Part shown: piece after piece, positions 45,063-58,082 of the stretch
Position numbering within the stretch: position 1 is the stretch's first letter
Layout: the number at the start of each line of letters is the position of its first letter
Source of the DNA: Coleophoma eucalyptorum
Lineage: Eukaryota; Ascomycota; Leotiomycetes; Helotiales; Dermateaceae
Direction of reading: 5' to 3'
NCBI GenBank assembly: GCA_026120035.1
Contig: JALRME010000035.1
Span: 328,648 to 392,647 of the forward strand
Length of the DNA stretch: 64,000 nt
Program-made: the position numbers and the translations under genes
The notes under the pieces: model-generated
Told to the model about the DNA's origin: nothing
Databases searched by the model: none
What the model saw: only the letters and a program-made list of their open reading frames with translations

Positions 45063-47326
45063 CTAACTTATTTCCTTGCTGATTTTATCTCCACTCTTCT
45101 CTTGGATAACAACACCTTCTTTGACAAGTTCCACCACGTTGTCTGAACCGTTATCACTAGTCACTGCCATGCCGTCAATGATATCAAGCTCTTCGGCCAT
45201 CTGCTCCCATCCAAGCCCCATCTCCTTGACCAGTCTCTGGTTGCGCGTAGGCCAGACACTACATATGAGATAATACACGATGAACGATGTCCAAAATGAG
45301 AGGAGCCACCCAAACTCAAAGATGTGTGTTGCCGTTGAAGACACCTTGGGACCCAGTGTGCCGACGAAACCTATAATCATTAACAAATGGATTTTAGCAA
45401 TGGCGAGATAGGTATTACCAGGGAAGGGAAGCGAGATCCCAACCACATATGCAATTGTGGCCTGAACGTTCCAGCCTTTATGATAGTAGTAGTGTTTGTT
45501 CGCCTTGGAACCATCATACAAGTGAGAAATAAAAATATTCCCATTGGTTAGAAGGAAATCTGGCAGGACAGTCAGCATTGTAATATGGTACGGATGAAGT
45601 TTCTTACATTCACATATCATGATGGAAGCAACGCTTGCCTAAGATATGTTAGCTAAAACTATACTACCATGTCACAGTGGACGTACCATGAAGAGACCGT
45701 AACCACTCAAGAACTTAGTAAAGATAGCAGCAGAAGCCTCGATCTTCCATGGCACAATAGCAAACGCAGCAAAGGTAACCAGGTAATTTCCTCGAGGAAT
45801 GGTCAAATAGCGAGGGAAGAGCATGGTGCAGTCTGATCCGAAAGGAAGCATGTTGCCACCGATGTTGATACCCATGAAGTAGAACGTCCAGCAAAAAGCG
45901 CAGAGGGCGATGGCGAATCTGGGACCAGGGGACCAGTATCGGTCCAGGATGGCCGATAATAAATCCCATTGATTCCTAGCCCGGTTAGCTTGGAAAAGTG
46001 ACATTTCAAAGGTACTTACCAGAGATCAAGGCCCCACTTGTTGTTAATGGAAGCTGTTGCGAGAATCCCGAGTGTGGAAGAAATTGTAACAGTCAATGGA
46101 TTCACAATCTGAAGCGTCAGCATCAACCGTGAAAAAGGGTCTGGTAGGAGACATACCAGTTGAGACCACTGTGCGCCATTCCTCTTTTTACTCCATCGGA
46201 CCATGTCTGGTTGGTTGGTAATATATGTCGCGGAGTTACTATGTGATGTGAGTTAATGCAAACGTAACGTTTGAGCAGTGCGTACCCCATTCCACTATTG
46301 ATACCAAACATCACCAGCCAACCCAGCTTATCTCCTGCCACGGGGCTATACAAAGGACCGACGTTTCCGTGGGTATTTGCGATGCAGAAGATGAACAGTC
46401 CAATCATAGCCGGTACCAAGACGGCAAGTTTAGCCCAGAAGAATTTTGTCAACTGATTAGGTCGCAGTCTTGCAAGGCTCAGATGAGCAAGCCAAGCAAG
46501 GAAGAAGCACATCATTCTTCTACTGGTGATGCCTTCGGACAGGGGAATGTGGTTTGGAATTTGGGTATAAGAATGGCCGAAGATTGCTCGGAACATGTTG
46601 TCCATCAATGCTGCGCAAGAGTAAACTGCATGGTGGTTAGCAATTAGAACATTCAGGGCAACGGGCACACTTACGCTGTACTCCGTACCAGATCAAAGCA
46701 AGGGCTGCTCTGGCTGCTACATAATAGTAACTTCCCCACATTCCAAATACACTGCGCGCCACACAGGCTGAAATATGTCAGTAACAGCTGAGCAGTGGGT
46801 AACCTTACTTACGATATCCGATATGGTATGTGATGCCACATCGACCGTTAAAGTACATGGCAATCGAGGATATCATCTGAGAAAGGAAGATGGCGATAAT
46901 GGCTTGCCACCAATTCAGTCCGATACCAACCATTGTCTGTCAAAGTTAGAATTGTGCTTTGGTAGGAGGAGAGGGCCGTACTGATCCAAGAGTCCAGTTA
47001 CCGAAGCCGGAAGAGAAGTAGAACACCACCCAGTTGAACCATGACCACGCTAAATATCCAATCAATATTTGTAGCAAAGTTTACGCTTGGGACATACTTC
47101 TTTTTTCTGGTGGTGTTGGGCTGAGATCTGTGAGAAAAATTAGCATGTCTTAAGAGACTGTAGCAGTGAAAATACCTTCGTTTCTCCATTCATTGACTTT
47201 GCCATCTTCATCAATAAATGGCGGAACCTGTACCCAGTCCAGAAACGCTTGTTTGCTTGTCAAAGCAAATCGAAAATTCCTCCACTTCTCCTCCGCGTTT
47301 TCCTTCCAGGTTGAGGGAGTCTTCAT
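45063..47326 (-). CDS. NCS1-family permease (nucleobase/vitamin-type symporter)
   Basis: Twelve minus-strand exons: 47326-47176, 47127-47098, 47049-46982, 46936-46813, 46767-46675, 46625-46286, 46238-46157, 46108-46020, 45975-45687, 45638-45608, 45559-45419 and 45370-45063. They sum to 581 codons less stop with no frame break. NCS1 signatures: NEDLSPTPPEKRTWSWFNW at the start of TM1, GRCGITYHIGYPCVARSVFGMWGSYYYV, RAALALIWYGVQ, LTKFFWAKLAVLVPA, NQPDMVRWSKKRNG, LGILATASINNKWG, NIGGNMLPFGSD and YYYHKGWNVQATIAYVVGI near the C-terminus. The family imports uracil, allantoin, thiamine, pyridoxine or nicotinamide riboside with a cation; the substrate here is undetermined. An upstream in-frame start at 47440 is possible but less like the family. 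Two exons of 30-31 nt make gene prediction error-prone. Confidence 0.9.
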
Positions 47327-49256
47327 TGCAGCGAAAGTAAGCTTGCAGCCCAGGAAAGTCTCACAACAGAGGGTTGACAACTCTCTAGAGATGCGCAAGC
47401 AATTCTTAAGTCCTTTCCCTACGGCCGAGATTCCCGTCAACTCTTATCTCCTTGCCTTGCCACAACATGCAGTCTTATCTTACATTTGATAAGGGGTTGT
47501 GGGATTTCGGAATTCCTTCATCGCATATTCGAGATCTAGATAAGATGGTTGACTCGTATCTACCTACCTGCGCTCGCTTAGTCTTCATCCGCCTGGGGAG
47601 TACCGGGCCACTTCTTTAGATCCACGGGCAAGCTCTGCATGATATGGAGACAGGGTATATTTCGGGCCTTTTGAATATCATAGATCCAGTATCTCAACCA
47701 CATCACACTTTGATATTAACTCTGGGGCATATGACCTCATAGTTTAAAGACTTTCTTTTCAACCATGAATATCTGGTAAGAACAAGATTGTGTCACAAAA
47801 AGAGTCTTGACTGAAACAGGCCTGCTGAAGTAAATAAGCGATAGGCGATATGATGTAGAGGATCGAAGTAGAAGAGGGTATCTATAAGCATGAGGGATCC
47901 CACTTTTGAGAAGATAAGTCCAACCCAGCATTCAATCAAGTTCGGTTGCTTGTCTCATTCGTACTATCCTGTGTACTTGGAATTTAAGGAGAAAACAATT
48001 GGATCGGAATGATGGAAGTAAGGATAACCGTGGACATATCTCTCCGGATTATGAGTGCTCCACGTCCTATTGCTTATCATACATCTTCCACATTTCTACT
48101 CCCTTAGATTCTCACAGGGCCATTAATGCCACTTTAAATTTATAGCTTTCATCCCCCCTATTCCTGATTGCTTTCCTATCCTTTGTGGCTCTTATCTAAT
48201 CTAAATGTACCAACACGAGGCCTAATTTGTTAGGCTCTACACCTCAAGTTGTGTCTTTGATGTTATCTTATCATTTGGCCTTAAAATGCTAAGAGCAGTA
48301 AGCCTAAGATAAGAGACATCTCGTAAGCTGCAAGGCACAGCCAGTGCCTGGATACAATAGACTTGCTTACCTTATTGAGACTACATCAGCTGTGCCAACC
48401 CTGAGTCGCTATTAGAACTGTTGATTGTCCTTTGCTAGCCATTGGAGCGTACATCTTCACTTGCTCTTGAATCCTCCCTTTCTCGAAATTTACCTAGCCT
48501 TCCTTATACCTTTCATTACAGAAGACGCTTCTTCGGGGACGATTATCTGCTATTGGCAATGCGGACCAGGTCAGTCTCAGGCACCATCGGGAAATACAAC
48601 ATTAGCGAACGCCAAGTTGGCAAGCACAGGTTCGCACCAATAACAGATGTGCAAATTATATCAAGAGCAACCAAGCGACTCAATAGATCGTCCAGTAAAT
48701 TTAGCATTAATGAGAACCATTACGACCTTTGATGTATTTTCAGTTATTAGGATAGTGACAAGTAGACTATAATTGATGTTGCTTTAAAGGCGGCGGTCCA
48801 CGAGCTATGTCAGGTATATACATACCACTGACTTATTTGGCTTGACATGTTAGCCAAATTCAGTCATCGAGCGTCTACTAGTCAATTTAGAGAAGCCACT
48901 CAGCTGACGTGGGTTGTACGTACGGCAACCACATCGCTATGACCATTGGCAAACTTACTCGTTAAAACATGACCCGAGTGAGCATTACCTTTCGCGCCAT
49001 CAGCTTTAGACTCCGCCTCCCGCGCTTCTTCGACAAACTTTCTTGAAAATTGTGTGACAAATTGATTCTATATAAACTGATTCTATATTAACTTAGAAAC
49101 AAATCTATGCTTTAAGATACTAGGGTACGGAGTTCCAGCCTCCTACAAACCCGAAGCCTTCCATCTTGTTCTCTATGCATCTGCTGAATATACGTAACCC
49201 CACCTGGCCGAATCGAAATATCCAATTTGGCCGTTATCTCGGCGACCAGGCCGAAC
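47327..49256. other. Intergenic, no gene seen
   Basis: 1.9 kb between divergent NCS1 and HET genes. The open frames are short and unrecognised. Confidence 0.5.
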
Positions 49257-51776
49257 ATGGCAATGCGAATTTATGGTTTTGAGCCCGTGGCCCATGTGGA
49301 TGCACCGCATATCTGCAAGCATTGTGAACTGATCACCATTCATGAGCAGCATATCCGCGAGTCTGAGAATCCAGGCGTATTGATTTGTCTGCCCTACACC
49401 AAAGCCGAGGCGAAACTTGCTGCCGAAGATGGCTGCCCATTGTATGAGCTACACGTTCGGTTCTTCACACGCTTCACTCGACGACTCATGGCAGCTGAAA
49501 TGTGGATTAGCCTGAGAAGGTGCTTCACGCCATTCGAAAAGATTCAACGAGATTTGCATAACGGAAATGAATATGCCTTACGCTTTCCTGAACCACTAGA
49601 TAATAGCTGGCCCCTTGATAAAAGCATATACCATGTTTCAACGCGCTGGAAACATCTCAGATATATCCTCCGCCATCTCTGCCGTCGACATCTGTACATC
49701 GTACTGATCAGGAATAGTCTTCGGATGCATTATTTGGCACGCACAGAGCTGACGTACGGGATGATATATCCGCTTCCTAAGGTCCTATATGATGTAACTG
49801 CATCTTCAGGTAGGTCTGCCCATAGGAGAGAAAATGAGAAGAAATGAATTGACGTGTATAAAGATGATACTGCAGCAAAAATCGTGGATAAGAGGTCCAT
49901 CGACCCTGTCGTCTGGGGTGGAGAATCCTGGACCTTTGCAAAGCAATGGCTGGCTGATTGTCATGCTTCACATCATGACTGCCACGTTCCAGCCCCGGCG
50001 GCGGGACATTTTGTGCCAACAAAGCTACTCAAGTTGGACTGCAGCAATGAAGACAGTCACGTCCAGCTCTATGAGACAACAGAGGGTGAAGATATCAAAT
50101 GGTGTGCGCTTTCGTATTGCTGGGGTGGTGATCAAGATATGAAGGCTACCAAACAGTCCTTGGAAGAGCTCAAACGCGGTATAGCTTTATCCAAACTCCC
50201 CCAAACTCTCCAAGACGCTATAAGTGTTAGTCGGTCGCTGGGAATTCCTTACCTTTGGGTGGATGCTCTGTGTATCATACAGGATGACCAAGACGAGATG
50301 GCGGAAGAGCTCCAGCATATCCCATTGATCTATCGCCATGCGTATGTCACAATCTCAGCATCATCTGCGAAAAGTGTCCACGAAGGCTTTCTTCAAAACC
50401 GTGGTTACTTTTACAGCACCTTAAAGCCCTTCTATCTTCCGTACTCGTCTGCAGATGGTGCTTGCGGAAAACTTTTGATGTCCGAGGACAAGATACATAC
50501 CGAAAACAGAGATGACTGGCAAGATCCCGTCAATTACCGATGTTGGACTTTGCAGGAGCAAATGCTGTCGCATCGGATGCTGGAGTTCGGACAACGGTAC
50601 CTGAAGTTCAGATGCATGGTCTCTCAGGGAGATAGTGCAAATGGGGTGTCGACATTCCACGAGGATGATGCGCGGCTGGCAGTTCCATCTGCCACATCAG
50701 ATGACAGCTCACCAGGATCTCATCTATCGCGGTCCAATTTGTCTGAATCCAGCCAAGCAGCACCTGCTTCACTGGCATCTGATGAGCGCCCTCTTCATGA
50801 GCCAGCGTCCCATCAATTAGCCTCTGATGAATCGGCTTCAAGCTCAGCAGTACACAGCCCATCATCATCTACTTCAGCGGTATCGATCGCACCAGCCCAG
50901 ACATATCCTCTCTATATGCACGAAGAATGGAGACAGCAATCCTGGAGCCAATGGCAATCTGTCGTGCGGAATTATTCAAGACGCACTTTAGGATTCCCTG
51001 AGGATAAACTACGCGCTTTGTCTGGCATGGCTAGGATGATATCCCACGAATTTCGGTACAGATACGTTGCGGAGATGTTTATACAACATCTGCCACCGGC
51101 GCTCTGTTGGACACGCCAAGAAATGGTTCAAATCCGATCTTTAGATGATTATATGGATTCATCGGGCCCTGATCAGCTTCCAGAGCTATCTGTGCTGCCC
51201 TATGTTGGTCCCCCATCCCTTCCCTGTTACGATGGCGCTCCTTCGTGGTCCTGGCTAGTAGCCGACGGAGAAATTGATTACGGGGGCGAATTCTGGGATA
51301 TCAACAAATTTGCTTCGCAGGTCGACATCCTAGAGGTCACAATATCCCCGAAGCCACCCTTCACGACTTACGACGCTATAGATGGAGGCATCCTCACCAT
51401 GAGAGGTAAATTAGCAGCAGCTCGGTGGTACGTTGGTGACAGCAGAATGATGGTTCAAGACTATGAGTTCTTCGCGCTCAATGACTCTAGCCGCAAGGAC
51501 CTGCTGCGAGGAGAAGATGCGTATGTCGATACCTGGGCTTTCTTATTAGCAACAGAACATGGCTATCCCCACGGGCGTCCCACAGCACCTGCTGAAGGCG
51601 AGGAGCACGAGGCGGACGTTTTTTACTCGGCAAGCCCAGATGGACATATGGCAGGACTTGTGCTTGAAGCTTGTGGCGACGGAACATATAAACGCCTGGC
51701 TATGTTTCATGAACCTTCTTTCAAACGCACATACTCCTTCGAGGACATTGAACCTCAGGTTGTGCGACTGATTTAG
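49257..51776 (+). CDS. HET-domain (heterokaryon incompatibility) protein
   Basis: Exons 49257-49809 and 49876-51776 give 817 residues; the first in-frame ATG is at 49257 (upstream only TTG). The N-terminal third has a CKHC pair (HICKHCELI) and basic helices. The HET domain starts near residue 260 with CALSYCWGGDQ, then LPQTLQDAISVSRSLGIPYLWVDALCIIQDDQDE, HAYVTISASSA and CWTLQEQMLS. HET proteins trigger incompatibility or cell death on meeting allelic or non-self partners. A Ser/Ala/Pro-rich segment (coding 50640-50905) separates the domain from the C-terminal part, which contains RTLGFPEDKLRALSGMA and PSWSWLVADGEI, the usual HET-protein tail. No NACHT or repeat domain. Partner unknown. Confidence 0.9.
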
Positions 51777-52191
51777 CCAAGAATTGTCCTAAGAAGGTTT
51801 TGAAGTCTGAGATTTACAGCAGATTGGAGGGATAAAGAAAACGTAGGCCTGCTATGCCTCTTTTGTCCATTTGGGGCTTGAGCCAGGCATCGAACAGAGC
51901 TTTTCCGACTTATCACCATATGCTGTATGCAAACTATAATGTATGAGCTCTCGATGAGCGACAAGAAGTCTGGGACCTGGCACCCCAGGTTCTCGTAGGG
52001 TATGTATACTTCTTCAAGTCAATGAAAGAGATTGTGTAATAGATTGATGTTCCTTGACAGACTGCTCAGACAGGGTATCTACCGATAAAACGCCCTGAAC
52101 GACCAGATCCCCGTACGCCCCTCAAAATATCATATTATGTTCCTACATGTCCAACCTATTTCTACGCATATTTTTTACAACTTGAACCATA
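51777..52191. other. Convergent 3' region
   Basis: 415 bp between the ends of the HET and DUF6536 genes, with no gene seen. Confidence 0.5.
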
Positions 52192-55135
52192 TCAACAATA
52201 TAGCTCCGCGGGTACAATCTTAGTCGGTTCATCGGTCGAGAACCCAGCATGTCTGAATTTCAAGCCCATTCCCAAATCACCCCATTGCAGACCGGTCGGG
52301 CCAAAATCTGTCAGCTCCGTCGTCGAAGCACATAGTACGCGAATAGACCCGTACATCTGTGGGATAAAACCTTCGCGCTTGTACGTAAATGCCCACCAGC
52401 AGACGCTTGTCATGGCGACCATGAGGATGGTGGACATAAAAATTGGATAAGCTGCGTATGTAACCTAGGACTTGTCAGCGATGGAGGGAAAGTTTGCACA
52501 GAAAAGGATTGCCTTACGAAATACTGGCTATGCTCGATGCCATTTTCAGCGTCGACGAAGATAGTTTCAATGGTCGAGATGGCCTGGCCCAGTAACCAAT
52601 GCATACTAGCCGAAAAAGCCATCATAGGAAAGAGGATTTTGCTAGGCAGCTGCAAGAAATATGACTGCTGGAAAGGACGACCAGACACAATCGTGCAGCG
52701 AGGTTTCTTGCGTTCCATCTCCCACTTGCCCCATTCCTGCTCCATGCTGATAAGGGTAAGGTTGTAAATTAAGAGTAAGTAGAGCAGACTGTAAAGAAAC
52801 TGAGCGCCGTTGGAAATCGTGAACGCCAATGTTTCACTTGCGATGCTATCAGGTGTCAATCCGCCGATAGTGGCACTGGAACTAAAGCCACCCCAAGTAC
52901 CATATTTACGCTTGATGTAATTAGTCAAACCTCTACTACATGTTTCAGCCCAGTCGGCGTCTTGTGCAAGAAGGTCTTTGTTCCTGCAAGAAGTGTGGTA
53001 ATCATGTGCTGATACCCCAATCAATGTCCCGAGCATGATCGATACTCCCAGCATGACAAGGGAGCAGATCATAAGGATGATCATCTGGGTCACAGCTGTC
53101 GGTCCTAAGTTGGAGAGCAGTGATCTTTTGTACTTGATTGCAATACTGGGATGTGGAAGGTCGGAGGCCATGTTTACGACGTTGAATTTCTTACAGTTCT
53201 GACAATGTCCTATGTCATCACCTGTAGCTGACGGTGTCGGATCCTTACAGTGTTTGTGGCAGGTATGCTGTACTGCAAGTCGGTATCCGTCGCCGGAGTT
53301 TAGTAGGCACTCGTTGTGTATCTTCAAATCCGGGTCCAGCACAGAAGCCACAATAACGTCTCCATATGTTAGGCATTGTTCTTTGGTATGCGTTCGTGCA
53401 TTGTAATTAATAATAATCATGTATGCGGCTTTGATCATAAGACATCCCATGAGTGTGAAAGCGGCTTGCATGCGCACATTCAAGCGACATTGCTTTTTCT
53501 GCGGATTCTTCAGGACACACATAATGTTTGTGCCCATTAGGCATTCTCCTACTTCTCCTATTTGATAATGTTTCGAATATCCAATCGAGTAAGCAGTATG
53601 ATTATATTCTGTTAGCGCGACGTCGATGGTTGTTTTGTTTTCAAAACGACTGCAGCTGGCATTTTGATATTGGACTTCAACACTTGCATATGTTGTGGAA
53701 TTTCCCAATGTATCGGCGTTCCAATCGGAACTCAAATCGTATAAGTGGCTAGGCAAGACGTAAGAGCCTGTTCTAAAGGCTGTCCAACAGGCCGAATCAT
53801 CATAGTTCGTTGTTTGGTAGTATATGTTGTATGTGTAAAAGTATCCACCGGCGTCTTCAGTAGCAACGGTTTGGTTTGCTGGGCCTGCATCATAGGTAAT
53901 GGAAGTTGGCATGCTGATATAGAATGAAGGGCCTATTAGAGAATTTGCGAGGAAATGAACGGGCTGCGCGGTATTAGCTTTGACGTTGCACGTTTATTAC
54001 GGTAGGATATGGCTAGTGGTGAATCTGGGGACTCGTCCGCTACACTGGTAGGGTGAGTTCCGATATAAAAATAGTCTGTGTCGACTACCTAGGCCTGACT
54101 TCGAAAATATTAGAATAATTTTAGAACCCCAGATGCCAAGTGAGGTTTGTGACGCCCCTTTTCGGAGTTCAGACCCCATACTTTGGCAAATAGATGCTCA
54201 GTATCACATAACCAATCTGTCGTCTTCGCCGAATTTTGAACAAGTGACAGGCCAACTTTATATACCCACAAAGTTATATAGAATATACTTACTATTGATG
54301 TAGATATCAGCAGTATCCAAGACGCCCAAGCTCTCTTTCTCCCTTGCTGCTTGTGGTTGATAGACCAAGGCGAATTCGTCCCGACTTTCGAGTCACCCCG
54401 TTTGGAAAGCATCCAGCGCATTTCCGTGACCTTCAGAGCCGTGACAAGCTGCTGATAGGTATTGGAGCACCCCAAAATCAGGGTCCCGGCAATGTTGATG
54501 AAGAAGTGAACAGCTACATTGCGACTCTCCATAGTATGACAGCTTTCGCCATGGGAACCACTAACGGAGGTAGAGTTCTTGTTGAGGCGCGTCATGAAAT
54601 CTTTGAGGTATGTGAATACGATAACGCACATCACGAGGGCACAAATAGCTGTAAAGGCAGCCATGGTCCGTAGACTTCGGTCGACCAGCATCTGCTTCTT
54701 CCACCAGCCTGGTTTACCGTGCGCGAATTGTCCATCGAATGTCGAAGATGTGCGCTGCGAGGCCGCAAAAGATGCTTTGTGCCACAGCTTGGGGAAGTTG
54801 TTGCTTATCCCGAGTCTGCGTCGCAGGCCTTCCCCTTCCCCCTCCCTCGCGCCAGATTTGACGTCGACTACATCTGGCGACAATTGCGATCTATACTCTG
54901 TTGGTGAGTCTTCGTAGTAAGTTGGTGAATCCCCAGAAACCGTGCTTCCATTCCGCAGCAGGTGCCGAGAGGAGCGTTCATCTGGTTGGGAATAAGAGCT
55001 ATTCCGGGCATGTGTCAAGGTCCGGCGTTCTGAAAGATCCTGCTCGGTATCGTTACTGTAATGCAATCAGCCCAGCGGCTTCAAAGCCCGGTTGAATCAA
55101 ATACCCAAGGTCTACCATAGAAATATCCGGTCCAT
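52192..55135 (-). CDS. DUF6536-like multi-pass membrane protein
   Basis: Proposed exons on the minus strand are 55135-55116, 55055-54293, 53963-52518 and 52464-52192 (833 residues, frame kept). The main open frame lacks an early ATG, and a 20-nt first exon ending TG before a GT donor supplies one; this start is inference. After ~110 polar residues come membrane segments (LRTMAAFTAICALVMCVIVF; HFFINIAGTLILGCSNTYQQLVTAL; WASWILLISTSI continuing as PVHFLANSLIG). This matches the fungal DUF6536 layout of membrane pair, SNY/APTR-like stretch and HLLYNS-like segment. A Cys-rich loop and about five more membrane segments follow. The third intron is long (329 nt), so the 54110-54292 region that also stays open should be tested by RNA. 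Function unknown. Confidence 0.65.
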
Positions 55136-56424
55136 CCCTCTCCCAATCGTCGCCAAAAACATGCGAATATGGCGTAGTCATATTCTACGCGAAGCGAATG
55201 ACAGCGAGTGACAAGCTCCTCCACAATCGAGCTTTTGCCAAACGCGAGATAACACGAAGAAACATCACAGAGCAAAGCGAAGGGAAGAGCAGAGCGCCAA
55301 CAACATCAAAACAGTTTTGAACTTACAAGCACTATATTAAGATGGACCAGCTTATCGATTTGCAAGATACGAAGGCTGTACCATTGCGGCGAGGATCCTC
55401 GCGGCCTTGCAAGTCCCCCTCTCACTCAATGTTGTGAGGGTAAACAGCCCCTGTGTGGTCTTTCGCCCCAGAGGGGTTTTGACCAATTACCTCGTAGATT
55501 TCGTCATACGCAAGAGGACATGGTAGGGGTTTGCGGCCAGAGTACAGTATTGTAGGCAAAATCGTTGCAGCACTGCGGCACAGCAGCAGCTCTTAACTGG
55601 GTTAGAGATCGCCAGGCGCTACCTTCTTACCTGGGGCTCAGTGATGCTATTTCTATGGGATGAACCCCTAATATGGCTCATATCCCAAGGATTACTTTAT
55701 ATACTGTGCTGTGCCACCTACAGAATGGGATAATTATTTGAGAGGGAACAACTCGATTGCTTGTGCTATGGGCTAAGCTTTCTCCACACCGATTCAGAGT
55801 CGCAGTCCTTTGAAGTTCCCGGTCCCGGTCGGTAAATTTTCGTTGTTGTTGCGGACCCCACGAGGCAATCCATGAAAGCTCCTCTTTCGAATCGTTTTGA
55901 TGCAAAAGCACAGCGGAGCGGTTATTGTTGAGTTACCTGTATTCCCCGCCTGATTCCAGTCTTGGCATCATTGCTGCCTGATATATAACGGATGGTAATA
56001 CTGCGGCAAGTAAATATCTGCCAAGGCTTTCTCCCTATCACTGCATTGTCAGACAATGGTGTGATCCTAGCCTCATTCAAAGTTCTGACCGTTTCTCTCC
56101 ACCAGTTCAAATTGTGATGATACAGTGGGAGGAGCAGGTCGTCAGCACGAGCCCCTGCATTTTTCAGCTCGACACGTCCGCTTGCTGACAGAAATTGTCG
56201 CTACAAGTTTTTGCTCTGCGTGGCTGCATTTCTTTACAGGCACAAGGCTAGTAATGTATCTCGTGCCGATCCAGATGTACTACTGTTGGGATGGGTAGGC
56301 TTCGGCTTCGACTTTATAGACTGATAGTCTGTTTTACGTAAGAACTCACCATAGATTCTGTTGAACGACCCAGAAATCTCAATGAGAACGCAAAACGTGA
56401 TACAGTGAATGAGTATTGATCGGC
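55136..56424. other. Intergenic, no gene seen
   Basis: Promoter of the DUF6536 gene and 3' flank of the Zn2Cys6 gene. No recognisable coding frame. Confidence 0.5.
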
Positions 56425-58082
56425 TCAAAATTCCTGGGAGGGGGCAAAAGGTATGCCAAACATTTTTGGCACATCATCAATGATTTCGACAGCATCGACT
56501 TCAGGACCTTTCGAATATGATGTCTCAAGAGCTTTCGGGCGCCACATTCTTTTCAAGTTTTCGTCCTTGTCATGTAACAGAGCGTCAAAGTCGGATGTAG
56601 CGGTAGGTTCATTCATGGCTAAGACGGCGCCAGCGACTCTGAATCCTTCCTCAGCATCCCACATGCCTTCTTTCCCACGTGACTTGCCCAAGAGAGTGTA
56701 GCTTTTGAGTCTGAGACTCTTTGTCGGAGCTCGCAGTGCAATGTACACAAGAGGTGCGATAATGCCTACCCATGTGCCAAAGATCGCATTTAATGTAAAC
56801 CCGGGGATCTTAGTATCGCCATCCATGATATTTTCGCAGAGATAGGCAATCTCATTGAATTTCTCTTCGACGTGATGAAGTCGGTCTACAGCAGTGGAAA
56901 TCATGAGCCAATGAGTCTTCAACAGCGAAGCTGTACATCTCGCTTTGTTGTCCAGCAATCCCTGTGCCTTTAATACCAGAACATGCTGGTTAAGATTTCG
57001 AAGCCACGACTCGCACAGCTCAAGATGTCTTTTGTTCTGGTCACTCATGGCGTTGGAGGTATTTTGAAGGGATTCTCCAAGAGCGACTCGACCACGAGAA
57101 GATGTTCTTTCAAGCAATATCTTTGCGGCAAGAGTGTCCACGGCATGGCGTGCATCATCGAAAGACTGGAATTCCTGGAGATGTAGTTTTCCAGCGCATT
57201 GCATGGTCTGCCAAAGAGCAATGCGATCTTTTCTCTTTCTTGGGTTGATAAAGATTGCAGCTTGGACACCGAGGCCAAGCAGTAATGGTGAGAATTCGCT
57301 TGTCCAGTCCCGAGAAGCGTTGAGATTCGTCGCATGCCGACTTTGGAGCTCTTGTATAATATTGCAACCAGCCTTCAGATGCATGAGCGCAGCCGAGTGA
57401 TTTCCCAACAGTGAATCGAAGCAAACGAACAGGATACTCATTATCAAAGGCACATCGAATTGCTCGTTTGATGATGCCATGAATGTTTGAAGTTTGCTAA
57501 TTGCTGCAGCATGCTGGCGCAAAGCGAAGGAATGGAGGTCATCAATATTGAGATTGCTGAGGTGCTTAAAACGAAATTCCTGGTGGACGGCTGCTAACGC
57601 AATAGCTGCATGGCGGACACATGGCTGAAACTGTAGGACTTGAGACACGCGGCGAAGCCAAAAATCTTTGAAGAAATGCCCAGAGAGTGTTGTTACAGTG
57701 GCTGTGAAGAAGTAATGAAGAAGTCTGTCTTCCCTTGGGTTGTCGGCAATGATGAGGGATGGCAGACTCCTTGGCATACTCACAATTGGGGTAGGATGAA
57801 CAATCAGAGTGCGAGGAGTAGCAGGAGCAAGAACAGAAGTCTTGGCTGGCTTTCTCGATTTAATTGGATTTATAGGTAGATAGCCATCGCATTTCCTGCC
57901 CGTGGACGTGCATCTTTTGCACGAAGGCTTTTGCTCGTCACATTTGACTCTCCGTATCCTGGAAACAGAGGTCAGAGTCTGTGATACCAAGAAGGGAAAG
58001 AAAATACAGACTTGCAAGTAACGCAACCAGTTCTAACTGGAGTGCCGCAGACACGGTGTGGGCGTTCGGACCTGTTCCTCAT
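56425..58082 (-). CDS. Zn2Cys6 transcription factor
   Basis: Exons 58082-58012 and 57958-56425 (minus strand) give 534 residues. The intron splits the zinc cluster. After joining, the six cysteines are CVTCK, RVKCDE, PSCKRC and GRKCDGY, the Gal4-type pattern CX2CX6CX6CX2CX6C at about residues 20-47. The rest is a fungal-specific regulatory region of the Fungal_trans_2 style: HYFFTATVTTLSGHFFKDFWLRRVSQVLQFQPCVRHAAIALAAVH near residues 120-165, and a long helical domain to the C-terminus. It acts in the nucleus and presumably binds CGG half-sites. The target genes are unknown; nearby genes do not form an obvious regulon, though the CGG-N5-CGG palindrome of the BioDA/BioB promoter about 16 kb away is a formal possibility only. 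Confidence 0.92.

Noticed and set aside
47058..47088. Donor after CCCAAGC for the second NCS1 intron
   Set aside because: It breaks the frame of the TWSWFNW segment; the GTATGT donor at 47097 restores it.
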